Of a stretch of DNA of 22,000 bases, positions 1 through 8,853 are shown piece by piece (positions within the stretch are counted from its first letter, which is position 1; the number at the start of each line of letters is the position of its first letter). Under the pieces are notes generated by a model, which saw nothing but the letters and a program-made list of their open reading frames with translations, did not search any database and was not told the origin of the DNA. The position numbers and the translations under genes were made by a program. Source of the stretch: Glandiceps talaboti (Eukaryota > Hemichordata > Enteropneusta > Spengelidae); assembly GCF_964340395.1 (NCBI RefSeq), contig NC_135554.1:17732092-17754091 (forward strand), given 5' to 3'.

Positions 1-1815
1 GCTATGCTATACTATACTAGACTATACTATACTATATACTATACTATACTATACTGCACTATATACTAGACTATGATATATAATATATTCTGTACTATAT
101 ACTATACTATACTATACTATACTGCACTATATACTAGACTATGCTATATACTGGACTATATACTACACTATACTATACTATTCTATACTATATTATACTA
201 TATACTAGACTATGCTGTATACTGTACTATATATACTATACTTTATACTGTACTATATACTTGTCTTTACTATATACTATATACTATACTATACTATATA
301 CTAGACTAGACTATACTATACTATACTGTACTATATACTATACTATATTATACTATACTATACTATACTATACTATATACTAGACTCAGTATATACTATA
401 CTATGCTCTATACTATGTACCATACTATACTATAGTATACTAAGCTATATACTAGACTATGCTATATACTGTACTATATACTACACTATACTATACTACA
501 CTATACTATACCATACTATACTCTACTATATTCTAGACTATGCTATATACTGTATACTGTACTATATATTATACTATACTATATACTATAAACTATATTA
601 TACTATACACTATACTATACAATGCTATATACTAGACTATGTTATATACTATATTCTGTACTATATACTATACTATACTGTATTGTACTATACTATATAC
701 TATACTATACTATATACTAGACTACATTATATACTATACTATGCTATATACCATATACTATACATTGTACTATACTATATTATACTGTACTGTACTCTAC
801 TGTACTATACTATACTATATTATACTGTACTATACTATACTAGACTAGACTATACTATATAGTATAGTATACAATACTATACTGTATTATACTATACTAT
901 ACTAGACTATACTATATTCTGTACTATATATTATACTATACTATATTATACTATACTATGCTATACTATACTATACTATATACTATATACTATACAATAC
1001 TGTACTATACTATATACTAGACTATACTATATTCTGTACTATATATTATACTATACTATATTATACTATACTATGCTATAATATATTATGCTATACTATA
1101 CTATACTATACTATACTATACTGCACTATATACTAGACTATGCTATATAATATATTCTGTACTATATACTATACTATACTATACTGTACTATGCTATACT
1201 ATACTATATACTAGACTATGCTATATAATATATTCTTTACTATATACTATACTATACTGTACTATACTATACTATACTATACTATACTATACTATACTAT
1301 ACTATACTATACTATACTATACTATACTGCACTATATACTAGACTATGCTATATCCTGTACTATATACTATACTATACTATACTATTCTATACTATATTA
1401 TACTATATACTAGACTATGCTATATACTGTACTATATACTGTACTATATACTTGTCTTTACTATATACTATACTATATACTATATTCTAGACTATTCTAT
1501 ACTATACTGTACTATATACTATACTATATACTATACTATACTATACTATACTATACTATACTATACTATATACTAGACTACACTATACTATGCTCTATAC
1601 TATGTACCATACTATACTATACTGTACTAAACTATATACTGTACTATATAGTATACTATACTATATCATACTATACTATACTATACTCTACTATACCATA
1701 CTATACTTTACTATATACTATACTATACTATATACTATACTATACTATAATATACTATATACTAGACTGTGCTATATACTATATATTGTACTATATACTA
1801 TACTATACTATATTA
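1..1815. repeat. (ACTAT)n pentanucleotide satellite array with higher-order structure
   Basis: The sequence is almost entirely ACTAT pentamers, with recurring variants such as TACTAGACTATGC, TTCTGTAC, ACTTGTCTTTAC and ATGTACCATAC. The variants recur in blocks, so the array grew by block duplication as well as slippage. About 120-440 reappears at about 1326-1625, and 901-962 reappears exactly at 1016-1077. All three forward frames are largely open because the 15-nt super-period reads Thr-Ile-Leu-Tyr-Tyr without stops, while the reverse strand contains TAG. The long forward open frames are therefore a by-product of the repeat and I do not call them genes. The array continues to the left window edge. 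Confidence 0.97.
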
Positions 1816-2039
1816 TAATATTATCTCGTTTTATTTCCGCTAGATTTTTAAATTCGGAATGCTGCAATTGAGTGTTGACCTATTTGTCTTTTAAGTTTAT
1901 GTTTCGCTTCTGTGCTATGATTGGTCTTTTTGGATATAATTGATTTCATATCTCATTGTCTGCTATTACGTCCCAGTGTTTAGTTATTGCATCTCGTAGA
2001 TGAGGTCCGTTAATATAGAGACTGTATGTTGTGTTGAAG
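1816..2039. other. Single-copy AT-rich spacer between pentamer array and RT remnant
   Basis: Non-repetitive sequence with no convincing open frame. It could be the decayed upstream part of the same Penelope-like element, because the RT similarity begins immediately downstream, but I cannot recognise RT motifs here. Confidence 0.4.
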
Positions 2040-2830
2040 ACCAATGGGATCTCATTTGTGGGTGTCCAGCGAGATATGTCTCACACTTGCACAAAGTGTA
2101 TCATCACATGGCATCAGAAGCTACAGTATGTAGTTCCTGAAAATTGGATACTAGTCACTTTACATGTGGTATGTACACACATACTTTGCAGTCTGGCGCA
2201 ATGCAGTCAGTTGTCGAAGCACTTGACTCGCCAGTTACACAAACAATCGACTATAGCATTCCAAAACCACCACCTGTGCATCTCCTAAAACTATTATGTG
2301 ATTCTCACGAAAAACACATTTAAATTTAAAGGAGAATTCTACACACAAACATGCATGTGCATTGGCTCTTGGGCATCACCCGAAATAGCCGACATTCCAT
2401 GAACTGGAAAGTCGCATTATTGAAATTTAATCTACACGGATAAAATATCACTCTGGACACATTTCAGGGGTGGCGTTTTCATGATATTTTGTGGCACCCA
2501 AGTTGAACTAAATAATCTGAGTGAAAAAATAAACCAAATACATCCAACTTTCAAATTTTCGTTGGAAAGCTCAGATACGGAAGTAACATATCACAATCCA
2601 CAAATGTCAACGGCACCAATAACACAAAGTATTGGATATCAAAACTCATTCCAATATTTACACAGGTAATACTGCCGCCCGAACTCAGTCTTCAAAGGGT
2701 CCATTAAGGGTCAAACGATCAGATACATACGAACATGTAGTAACGAAAAAGAATTTCAAAAGAAAATTAAATTCTTCACCTGGAAACTGGCGAAAAGAGG
2801 CTATAATGAAACAGAAATAAATACTAGTAA
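2040..2830 (+). pseudogene. Degraded Penelope-like element reverse transcriptase
   Basis: RT pieces can be followed through several frames. In order: G-C-P-A-R-Y near 2061, PENWILVTLHVV at 2136-2171, a stretch with VVEALDS near 2208-2231, FKFKGEFYTQTC at 2319-2354 followed by GSWASPEIADI to 2396, a decayed catalytic box near 2471-2494, then TQ..LNN..EKINQIHPTFKF near 2496-2560, and FKGSIKG, YIRTCSNEKEF and FFTWKLAKRGYNETEIN to about 2820. The FYTQTC-GS-SPEIADI block and the HP..KF and RGY tail are typical of Penelope-like RTs in animals. Frame changes and stops, including TGA at 2400, interrupt it. The YxDD box reads W-R-F-H-D-I-L-W in one frame, so it should be catalytically dead. No GIY-YIG endonuclease is seen downstream, because the pentamer array begins about 90 bp later. 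The family call is from memory of motifs, not a search. Confidence 0.8.
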
Positions 2831-2921
2831 CCTGAGTCCACTATCATAATACTGGCATCTCTATTTGATGAACAATACAAGTAAACTCTGGGCAAACAAA
2901 TACGGAAATACAACACTCCTC

Positions 2922-3403
2922 AATACTATACTACACTACACTACAATACACTACACTACACTATAATGTAGTATAGTATATACTATAGTATAGTATAGTA
3001 TAGTATAGTATAGTATAGTATAGTATAGTATAGTATAGTATAGTATAGTATAGTATAGTATAGTATAGTATAGTATAGTATAGTATAGTATAGTATAGTA
3101 AAGTATAGTATAGCAATGTATAGTATAGTATAGTATAGTATAGTATAGTATAGTATAGTATAGTATAGTATAGTATAGTATAGTATACTAGTAGTATAGT
3201 ATAGTATAGTATAGTATAGTAAAGTATAGTATAGTATTGTATAGTATAGTATAGTATAGTATAGTATAGTATAGTATAGTATAGTATAGTATAGTATAGT
3301 ATAGTATAGTATAGTATAGTAAAGTATAGTATAGTATAGTATAGTATAGTATAGTATAGTATAGTATAGTATAGTATAGTATAGTATAGTATAGTATAGT
3401 ATA
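2922..3403. repeat. (ATAGT)n pentanucleotide array, inverted relative to the left array
   Basis: The first ~40 bp (2922-2963) are ACTAC/ACTAT units in the same orientation as the array at 1-1815. The polarity then flips at about 2963 and the rest is (ATAGT)n, the reverse complement. The units are far purer than in the left array. AAAGTATAG variants at about 3100, 3221 and 3321 and a TACTAGTA palindrome at about 3186 mark block-wise growth. No coding potential. Confidence 0.97.
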
Positions 3404-3503
3404 GGAGACCGATTTTTGAATTAGAAGACCGACACTTGAATTAGAAGACCAACACTTGAATTAGAAGACCGACACTTGAACTAGAAGACCAATTTTTGAA
3501 TTA
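3404..3503. repeat. 20-bp minisatellite, five tandem copies
   Basis: Five head-to-tail 20-bp units (3404-3423, 3424-3443, 3444-3463, 3464-3483, 3484-3503) with consensus GAAGACCGACACTTGAATTA. Units 1 and 5 share ATTTTTGAATT, while units 2-4 share ACACTTGAA. The array abuts the end of the pentamer array directly. Confidence 0.93.
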
Positions 3504-3548
3504 GAAAAATACGATCGGGTCGACAAAAACTCACTGACCTCCCCCCTT

Positions 3549-3804
3549 TGACTTCTGGCGCTGAGGGAGTCCTTGGGGGTTGTCGTCCTGACAGATCTGG
3601 AGGTTTTTTGTTTCTATTAAGGCAACTTTTAGGTTATTCATAACCTTTGAGGTAATATTTCCCAGCTTTGAAAAGCTAACGTAAATGTAAGTTTTAAATG
3701 AGTTTCCCATGTCACATAAAAATGGGCCCGTAAAATTGGTACAGGGACATTATTAATATTGCATGTATAGTATAGTCACCGGTATGTCAGAGAACTTTAG
3801 GTGG
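3549..3804 (+). repeat. Left arm of a large inverted repeat (foldback)
   Basis: This arm is the approximate reverse complement of 4240-4489. Shared blocks include AACTTTAGGTGG, CACCGGTATGT, AGCTAACGTAAATGTA, GGTTATTCATAACCTTTGAGGTAATATTTCC and the AAGTCCTTGGGG type edge. The arms are separated by about 435 bp (3805-4239) of unrelated AT-rich sequence, which includes a short (GTATAT)n run at about 4040-4063. Confidence 0.9.
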
Positions 3805-4239
3805 TCATACCTAGAGTATAACAGAAACTGGAATCTGATGAGATGTGGTGATTTGTAGTGTCAATAACATGACGAGTAGAACAATTTAGATTAATTTCAT
3901 TTATAAACTATCTATGAAAATTGCCATTACGAAACCTTCAAGTTTGCCCCAAACTGCAATATAAGTAAAGCATTGATTGTGAAACAGCCATGCATTTACA
4001 TAACATGTTCTGTAACTAGTGTGGTAGCTAGGTAATACATGTATATGTATATGTATATGTATAGTTATGTTTGAAGTTATAAGTAATATTAAAGAATTCA
4101 TGTAAGAAACAGGGACAAGAACAAATATTGACATGTACCACATTTCAGACAAGGCTATATGCCATTGTAGAAAGGATTTTTTTCTTCAATCACAATTTAA
4201 AACACAATGACCACACAAAAACACAATAAAACACAATAT

Positions 4240-4489
4240 CCACCTAAAGTTCTCTAACATACCGGTGACTTTATTATACATATATTAATGCCCCTATACT
4301 AATGTTACATGTCTATTTTATGTGATATAGGAAACTCATTTAAAACGTACATTTACGTTAGCTTTTCGAAGCTTGGAAATATTACCTCAAAGGTTATGAA
4401 TAACCTAAACATTGCCTTAGTATCTCAAGCAAAAAACTCCATATCTGCCAGGGGGAAAACCCCAAGGACTTCCTCACCCCCAGAGGTCA
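4240..4489 (-). repeat. Right arm of the large inverted repeat
   Basis: Reverse-complement partner of 3549-3804, starting CCACCTAAAGTTCTCT and running through CATACCGGTGAC, CATTTACGTTAGCTTTT and ATTACCTCAAAGGTTATGAATAACC to about CCAAGGACTTCCTCA. Its distal end resembles the CTCCAGG...AAGGAC box of the tandem units that follow, so foldback and tandem array probably share an origin. Short open frames across it follow the repeat and show no protein similarity I recognise. Confidence 0.9.
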
Positions 4490-4519
4490 CTCATGCATTC
4501 AACCAACAATCAGATGCAC

Positions 4520-5450
4520 CAACAACCTTTTTACTGTCATAATGGTATTAAACTTTTCTTAAATATTTTCACCCTATTCTAATTTGAGATGATATTGTCT
4601 TTTCAAGATGTGAAATGTTTGCCAAGATAGTCTAAAATTGCCTTAATCTCCAAATCTCCCCTACCAATGATACTACCATTAGATGTGCTGACCTTTACTA
4701 CATGTATATAATGATGCCATTTAACTTTTTAAGAACATATTTCAACCCTTAGTGTAAGTTATAAAGAATAGTTTCTGATACTTGCTGTCTTGTAAAGCAT
4801 GGATTAAGTTATTGCTTGAAGGGTCTAAATAGTGTAAATATTGGCTATAAGAGTAAAATTCCTCCAGGGCTTCTAGAGGGAGACCCCCTCAGACCCCCCC
4901 CCCCCGCATGAGGTGGACATATCCCAGTCTCAAGCTCTTCCGCTCTTACTGTCAAGATGCTATCAAAGTATATTTCAAAAGTATTTCAACCCTATGTAGT
5001 TGTTTTTTACATGTTGGTGTTGTCTTGTAAGGCTTGGAAATTATTGTCTGAAAGGGTCTGAATAGTTTCAAAATTGAGGGAAAAAACCTCCAGGGGGTTC
5101 TAGGGGGAGACCCCCTTGGAACCTTCCCCCCCCCCCATGAGGTGTACACATCCCAGTCTCAAGATCTCCCCCTACCTCTTACTGTCAAGATCCTATCAAA
5201 CTATATTTCAAAAATATTTCAACCTTATGTAGTTGCTTTTTACATGTTGGTGCTGTCTTGTAAAGCTTGGAAATGATTTTCTAAAAATGTCTGAATAGTC
5301 TCAATATTGACTTTTCAGAGTTAAAAACCTCCTGGGCTTCTAGGGGGAGACCCCCTAGGACCCCCCATGACAGCTGTACATATTCCCTTCTCAAAGCTTT
5401 CCCCCTACCTTTCACTGTCAAGATGCTATTAAACTCCTTTTCAAATATAT
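4520..5450. repeat. ~226-241-bp tandem units with a GC-rich box
   Basis: At least three clear units are anchored by CCTCCAGGGCTTCTAG...GGGAGACCCCC at 4861, 5087 and 5328 (spacing 226 and 241 bp). Each is followed by CCC..CATGAGGT, TCCCAGTCTCAAG, TACTGTCAAGATGCTAT, ATTTCAACCCTATGTAGTTG, TACATGTTGGTG and GTCTTGTAAAGCTTGGAAAT. A more degenerate unit precedes them (about 4540-4860). The box contains a local inverted repeat (GGGGGAGACCCCC) and homopolymer C runs that vary in length. Non-coding. Confidence 0.88.
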
Positions 5451-6578
5451 TTACCCTGGGTAGTCAATAATTATAATTATGATAGTGCTAACCGGGGATC
5501 TTATAAAGTTGATGCAAGACAGTCAAGCAGTCCACACTGAGTCACGATCAAAAAATACCTGTCACTCATGCGAATATCATATATGGGGGGGGGGGGGGTC
5601 ATCATGTTTTAGAATTAAGTGATAGGGGGGTCAGCCTGTTTTGGGTTTTACAGATAGGGGGGGGTCAGTGACTTTTTGTCGGCCCGATTTAAGAATCCAC
5701 CGCCCCCCCCCCCCAGGCTGGAGAAACTGACCGGTCCCTAAGAAAAGCTGAGAAGGGCTTGTTTCTAGGAATCCAATGAAAAGATGATTGGAAGGAGGAA
5801 AAGGAGAGGCAAAGAAACATGAATTCAAAGATGATTTTTTATTTATATACTTTTTTAAATCGACCGACCGACCAAAATTTTCCATAGAAAAAAACAAAAA
5901 CATTTTTAAACATTAGGATCACCCCTACACACCAACCTTGGTGACACCAGGTCGAATAAATAATAGTGGGTGTCTTTGCGATTTCTTAGCTTTATAATGT
6001 TATTCATGTTTTTATCAGATAACATCTCTAGTTGATAAAGTTTTAAATCAAAACTATCGTCTTCTCTGTCTCTTTGTAGCTTACCAACTTTGAATTAATT
6101 AGTGCACAGCTAATATCCTTGATCAAACTGGTAGACTATTTGGCAAATTACTAGTAACATATTTCCATAGCCAGTGTAAATATCTACTGACTGACAAATG
6201 GTAATACACCAACCGTTAGTCGGATTGGTAGATGTCAGTTAGTGAACTATAAGACTTTTTAAGTTAACGTGAATGTTGGTGGCGCTATACTACTGAGAAC
6301 GCATGAACGTACGTATAAAACATCTTGGTAATATAATTTTGTGTACAATGTATCTGGATGCGTAATTACCAAGTTGCGGCAAACATTAAACGCAAGACGC
6401 ACATAAAGACCACCATTCAAATAAACAATAAACAGAGGATACATTGCATTTATTAATCAAACGTTAATACATGTCAACACAATATACTAGGAAATTCCCT
6501 TTCCCTGTCTATCTTTCTGTGTAAAGACTTTTTAAGTTTTACTGTTCGTCACCGTGGTCTCTGCATGGACGTACGAGT
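5451..6578. other. AT-rich non-coding stretch, G/C homopolymers at its start
   Basis: 5580-5715 has runs of G and C (GGGGGGGTC, CCGCCCCCCC) belonging to the edge of the preceding repeat complex. A run of open minus-strand frame over 5631-5903 is compositionally biased and I recognise no protein in it. From about 5900 to 6578 the DNA looks single-copy, without a supportable exon, RNA gene or repeat. Confidence 0.5.
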
Positions 6579-6605
6579 GGGGTGGGGTGCACGGGGGTGG
6601 GGTGG
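6579..6605 (+). promoter_or_regulatory. G-quadruplex motif
   Basis: GGGG-T-GGGG-TGCAC-GGGGG-T-GGGG gives four G-runs of at least four bases with loops of 1, 5 and 1, a strong intramolecular G4 pattern. It is isolated in AT-rich DNA. Whether it regulates anything is unknown, as no neighbouring gene can be assigned. Confidence 0.6.
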
Positions 6606-6814
6606 CACAAACAATAATTACGTAATCAAACGCTATATACATAATATATAACTGTCAGTCAGTCGACGTAGGAAGATTACGCAGTGGGGTTTGACCTTTA
6701 CTTGCACACGACAGCGCATGACAGAACTGGTAACGCTCATGACTGTACCAGACACAGGAGTTGCCAATGATACTCGCAACGCATAGATCTGGTACTCGAG
6801 TAGTACATGTCTGT

Positions 6815-7114
6815 CCAAGGGGTCGTGGTTTGATATGTAGGTTCTCTTCATGATGTCATTGCTCATGAATATTTATAATTCACCAACGAAATCTTGAATA
6901 GTACAATGACATAGTGTGTTCTGGCGGCTTGCGAGAATGATGGTCCCATCACCAAAGGACGCACCTCCAAGGGGTCATGGTTTGATATGTAGGTTCTTTA
7001 ATTGGTCGGATCTTCATGATGTCATTGCTCATGAATAGTTATAATTTCAACGAAATGACATATGTGTTCTGGCGGCTTGCGAGAATGATGGTCCCATCAC
7101 CAAAGGACGCACCT
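6815..7114. repeat. ~150-bp direct tandem duplication
   Basis: 6815-6966 and 6967-7114 are near-identical neighbours. Both run CCAAGGGGTC.TGGTTTGATATGTAGGTTCT, CTTCATGATGTCATTGCTCATGAATA, then TGTTCTGGCGGCTTGCGAGAATGATGGTCCC to GACGCACCTC. They differ by small insertions and deletions, for example AATTGGTCGG only in copy 2 and the CTTGAATAGTA stretch only in copy 1. No coding frame runs through both copies. Confidence 0.92.
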
Positions 7115-7188
7115 CACCATGAGCGGGTAGTCCTCTATGGAGGTACAGGAAAACCATTCAAACCGGGGTAGCATTAATGTATATTTTA

Positions 7189-7304
7189 ATGTAGTCTGTA
7201 AGTTACGTCGTGACGTTTAATTTTTCGCCCTCACCGGCCTCCTCTCATTAGGGGTTGGCCGATGTTTGAGGGCGCCCCATCACGTCGTACCTTACAGACT
7301 ACAT
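7189..7304. repeat. 116-bp foldback with ~27-bp inverted arms
   Basis: ATGTAGTCTGTAAGTTACGT (from 7189, continuing to about 7215) pairs with the reverse complement of the 27 bases ending at 7304, with three mismatches. A second inner pair (CGCCCTCA / TGAGGGCG and CCGGCC / GGCCG) extends the dyad. The centre is CCTCTCATTAGGGG. It could be a short non-autonomous transposon or the template of a stem-loop RNA. No target-site duplication is obvious. Confidence 0.75.
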
Positions 7305-8631
7305 CGCCCAACAACACGGTAACTTCAATAAACAACCCCCTCTATGGTGAAACATCGTATTTACGCAGCGCAGTTGTAACGACTTGACCCTTTTCTGTAC
7401 TTCAATGATATTAAAGTACAAGGTATACGAATTTGCCGCCGCGTACAACATTCATCACCAATTTGGAATCTTTAGTTACTATACATTAACCTGTAGTTTA
7501 ATTCTATACTAGTAGGACAGTCTCATCGAAAGCCTTTGTATTTTAGACCTATTTTTGGATTGGGAATCTACGTGTGACGACAACACTGCGAATTGAAAAG
7601 CAAACAAAACACGTACATTCGCGATCGATCACTGTGTGTGTAATAAACAAAACAGGAGCGCTGTTTCCCTCGGACCATACAATCACTGCAGAAAATTGTT
7701 ACAGCGTACAGGCTTTGTAGAGTGTGGTTTTCGGAGCACCGATGTCATTGTGGATGCCCCGTGTGGCTTTTTAATTTAGGCATGGACCAGTAAATAACAA
7801 TGGAAGTAATACTCTGATTGTCGAACTCCTCTTTTCTTCAAAATACTACTGTAGGTGAGTAGTTTTAGATTGTTTAAAGTCAAGGAACTGTACATGTATA
7901 GTTCTTGCCTTTTTCGTGTTTTTCTATGTATCAGTCCAGAGCCACCTTTTAGAAAACATGATCGGAAAGGGTCACATTTTGAGCAACAGACTTGGTTTGA
8001 TTTCCCCAGCCACCCCCAACCCCTTAGTAGCTTATATACCCTTCACTTTAATTCATTTACATATGTTGAAGCTAACCTTTTCACACCACTGGTTGCTCAA
8101 CAACTCCAGCAAATTTGAATCATTCTGTTAGATCCAGTTAAACACTGAAGAAGGACAAGTGATTTGTTCGAATCATGTCTGTTTATGAATCAAAAGTGGA
8201 AGAAGAGAGCTTGTGTGTTATGATTCACTTTCTAGCATCCACGTGATTGGCAATGACTTTAAAGTTCCCCTTTTTTAGTTTCACGAAATGTGGAACCGAA
8301 AAAGAACGTTCTTTGTATTTCCAACTTGTTCCCCTTGTTTCCTATCTTTTTGTAGTCGAACTACTAGAAGCAGACAGAAGGGTCTTTTTTAAAAAAAAAA
8401 TCATTGTGAATTTGTTTTCACATGGGAAATACTGTCTACGGTTCGACTCAAGGAAGTGTTGTCGGGGTGAGGATCTTAGTTGTATCAACATTTCCCTAAT
8501 AGTATGATCTTTGCCAGGTCAGTGATATGAATAGATATACGTTTGAATAGATAGTTGTAGACTTTTACACATTACACACATGAGTACACCAAGATGTACA
8601 CAATGATAGGTGGACGCCAGCAAAATGTTAT
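7305..8631. other. Single-copy region, possible 5' non-coding exon ending near 7854
   Basis: No convincing coding frame. TAG|GTGAGT at 7852-7860 is a good match to a eukaryotic splice donor, and the ~500 bp before it are less AT-rich than the surroundings. An untranslated first exon of a plus-strand gene is therefore possible but unsupported by any coding sequence. Overlapping short open frames at 7855-8131 and 8247-8507 look random (T-rich, no recognisable motif). Confidence 0.25.
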
Positions 8632-8853
8632 CTAGTTTGGTGGGAAAACCCTCACAATGATTTGAATGGGAAGGGCCAGCACCATCCAAATAGAAAGAAA
8701 TGCCATGTACGATTTATTTCCTTCATCTCCTCCTTCGATCTCGATATTGTAAAAGCCGCACTCGTAAAGGTACTTAGGGTCACTCATCAGCCTCAGGCGT
8801 ATCTCAGTGGTATTGCAAACATAGCCGTAACAGTTACAGTGTTTACAGGACAT
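8632..8853 (-). CDS. Possible exon of a small membrane protein, unrecognised
   Basis: A 73-codon minus-strand frame from ATG at 8853 to TAG at 8632. Codon use looks more gene-like than other short frames here, with frequent C or G third positions in an AT-rich region. The product starts with a Cys-rich segment (CKHCNCYGYVC), has candidate N-glycosylation sites (NTT, NKS), an acidic stretch (EIEGGDEGNKS) and one likely transmembrane helix (YMAFLSIWMVLALPIQIIV) close to the C-terminus, ending RVFPPN. It could be a complete small protein or the last exon of a larger gene transcribed leftward. I see no strong splice acceptor in or just upstream of it and recognise no family. A plus-strand frame overlapping it (8662-8967) looks less protein-like. 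Confidence 0.35.
   Translation of the reverse strand: MSCKHCNCYGYVCNTTEIRLRLMSDPKYLYECGFYNIEIEGGDEGNKSYMAFLSIWMVLALPIQIIVRVFPPN

Larger units (their letters stand above)
3505..5695. mobile_element. Composite repeat bounded by a ~40-bp inverted pair
   Basis: The left edge (about 3515-3547) contains ATCGGGTCGACAAAAACTCACTGACC. Its reverse complement recurs with few changes at about 5655-5692 (GGTCAGTGACTTTTTGTCGGCCCGAT). Between these edges lie a foldback with ~250-bp arms and several ~230-bp tandem units. The arrangement suggests a non-autonomous DNA element or a nested repeat cluster. I see no transposase open frame and no convincing target-site duplication, so an assembly of separate repeats is equally possible. 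Confidence 0.45.

Noticed and set aside
73-1871. Many long plus-strand frames of Leu-Tyr-Tyr-Thr-Ile repeats
   Set aside because: They are the direct result of a stop-free 5-bp repeat read in all three frames; there is no start context, codon bias or non-repeat domain.
1-3403. Telomeric repeat interpretation of the pentamer arrays
   Set aside because: ACTAT/ATAGT does not match the TTAGGG-type animal telomere repeat, lacks G-runs, and is present in both orientations.
5631-5903. 90-codon minus-strand frame with KVTDPPLSVKPKTG
   Set aside because: It runs through homopolymer G/C tracts at the edge of a dispersed repeat; the coding appearance comes from the repeat and no domain is recognised.
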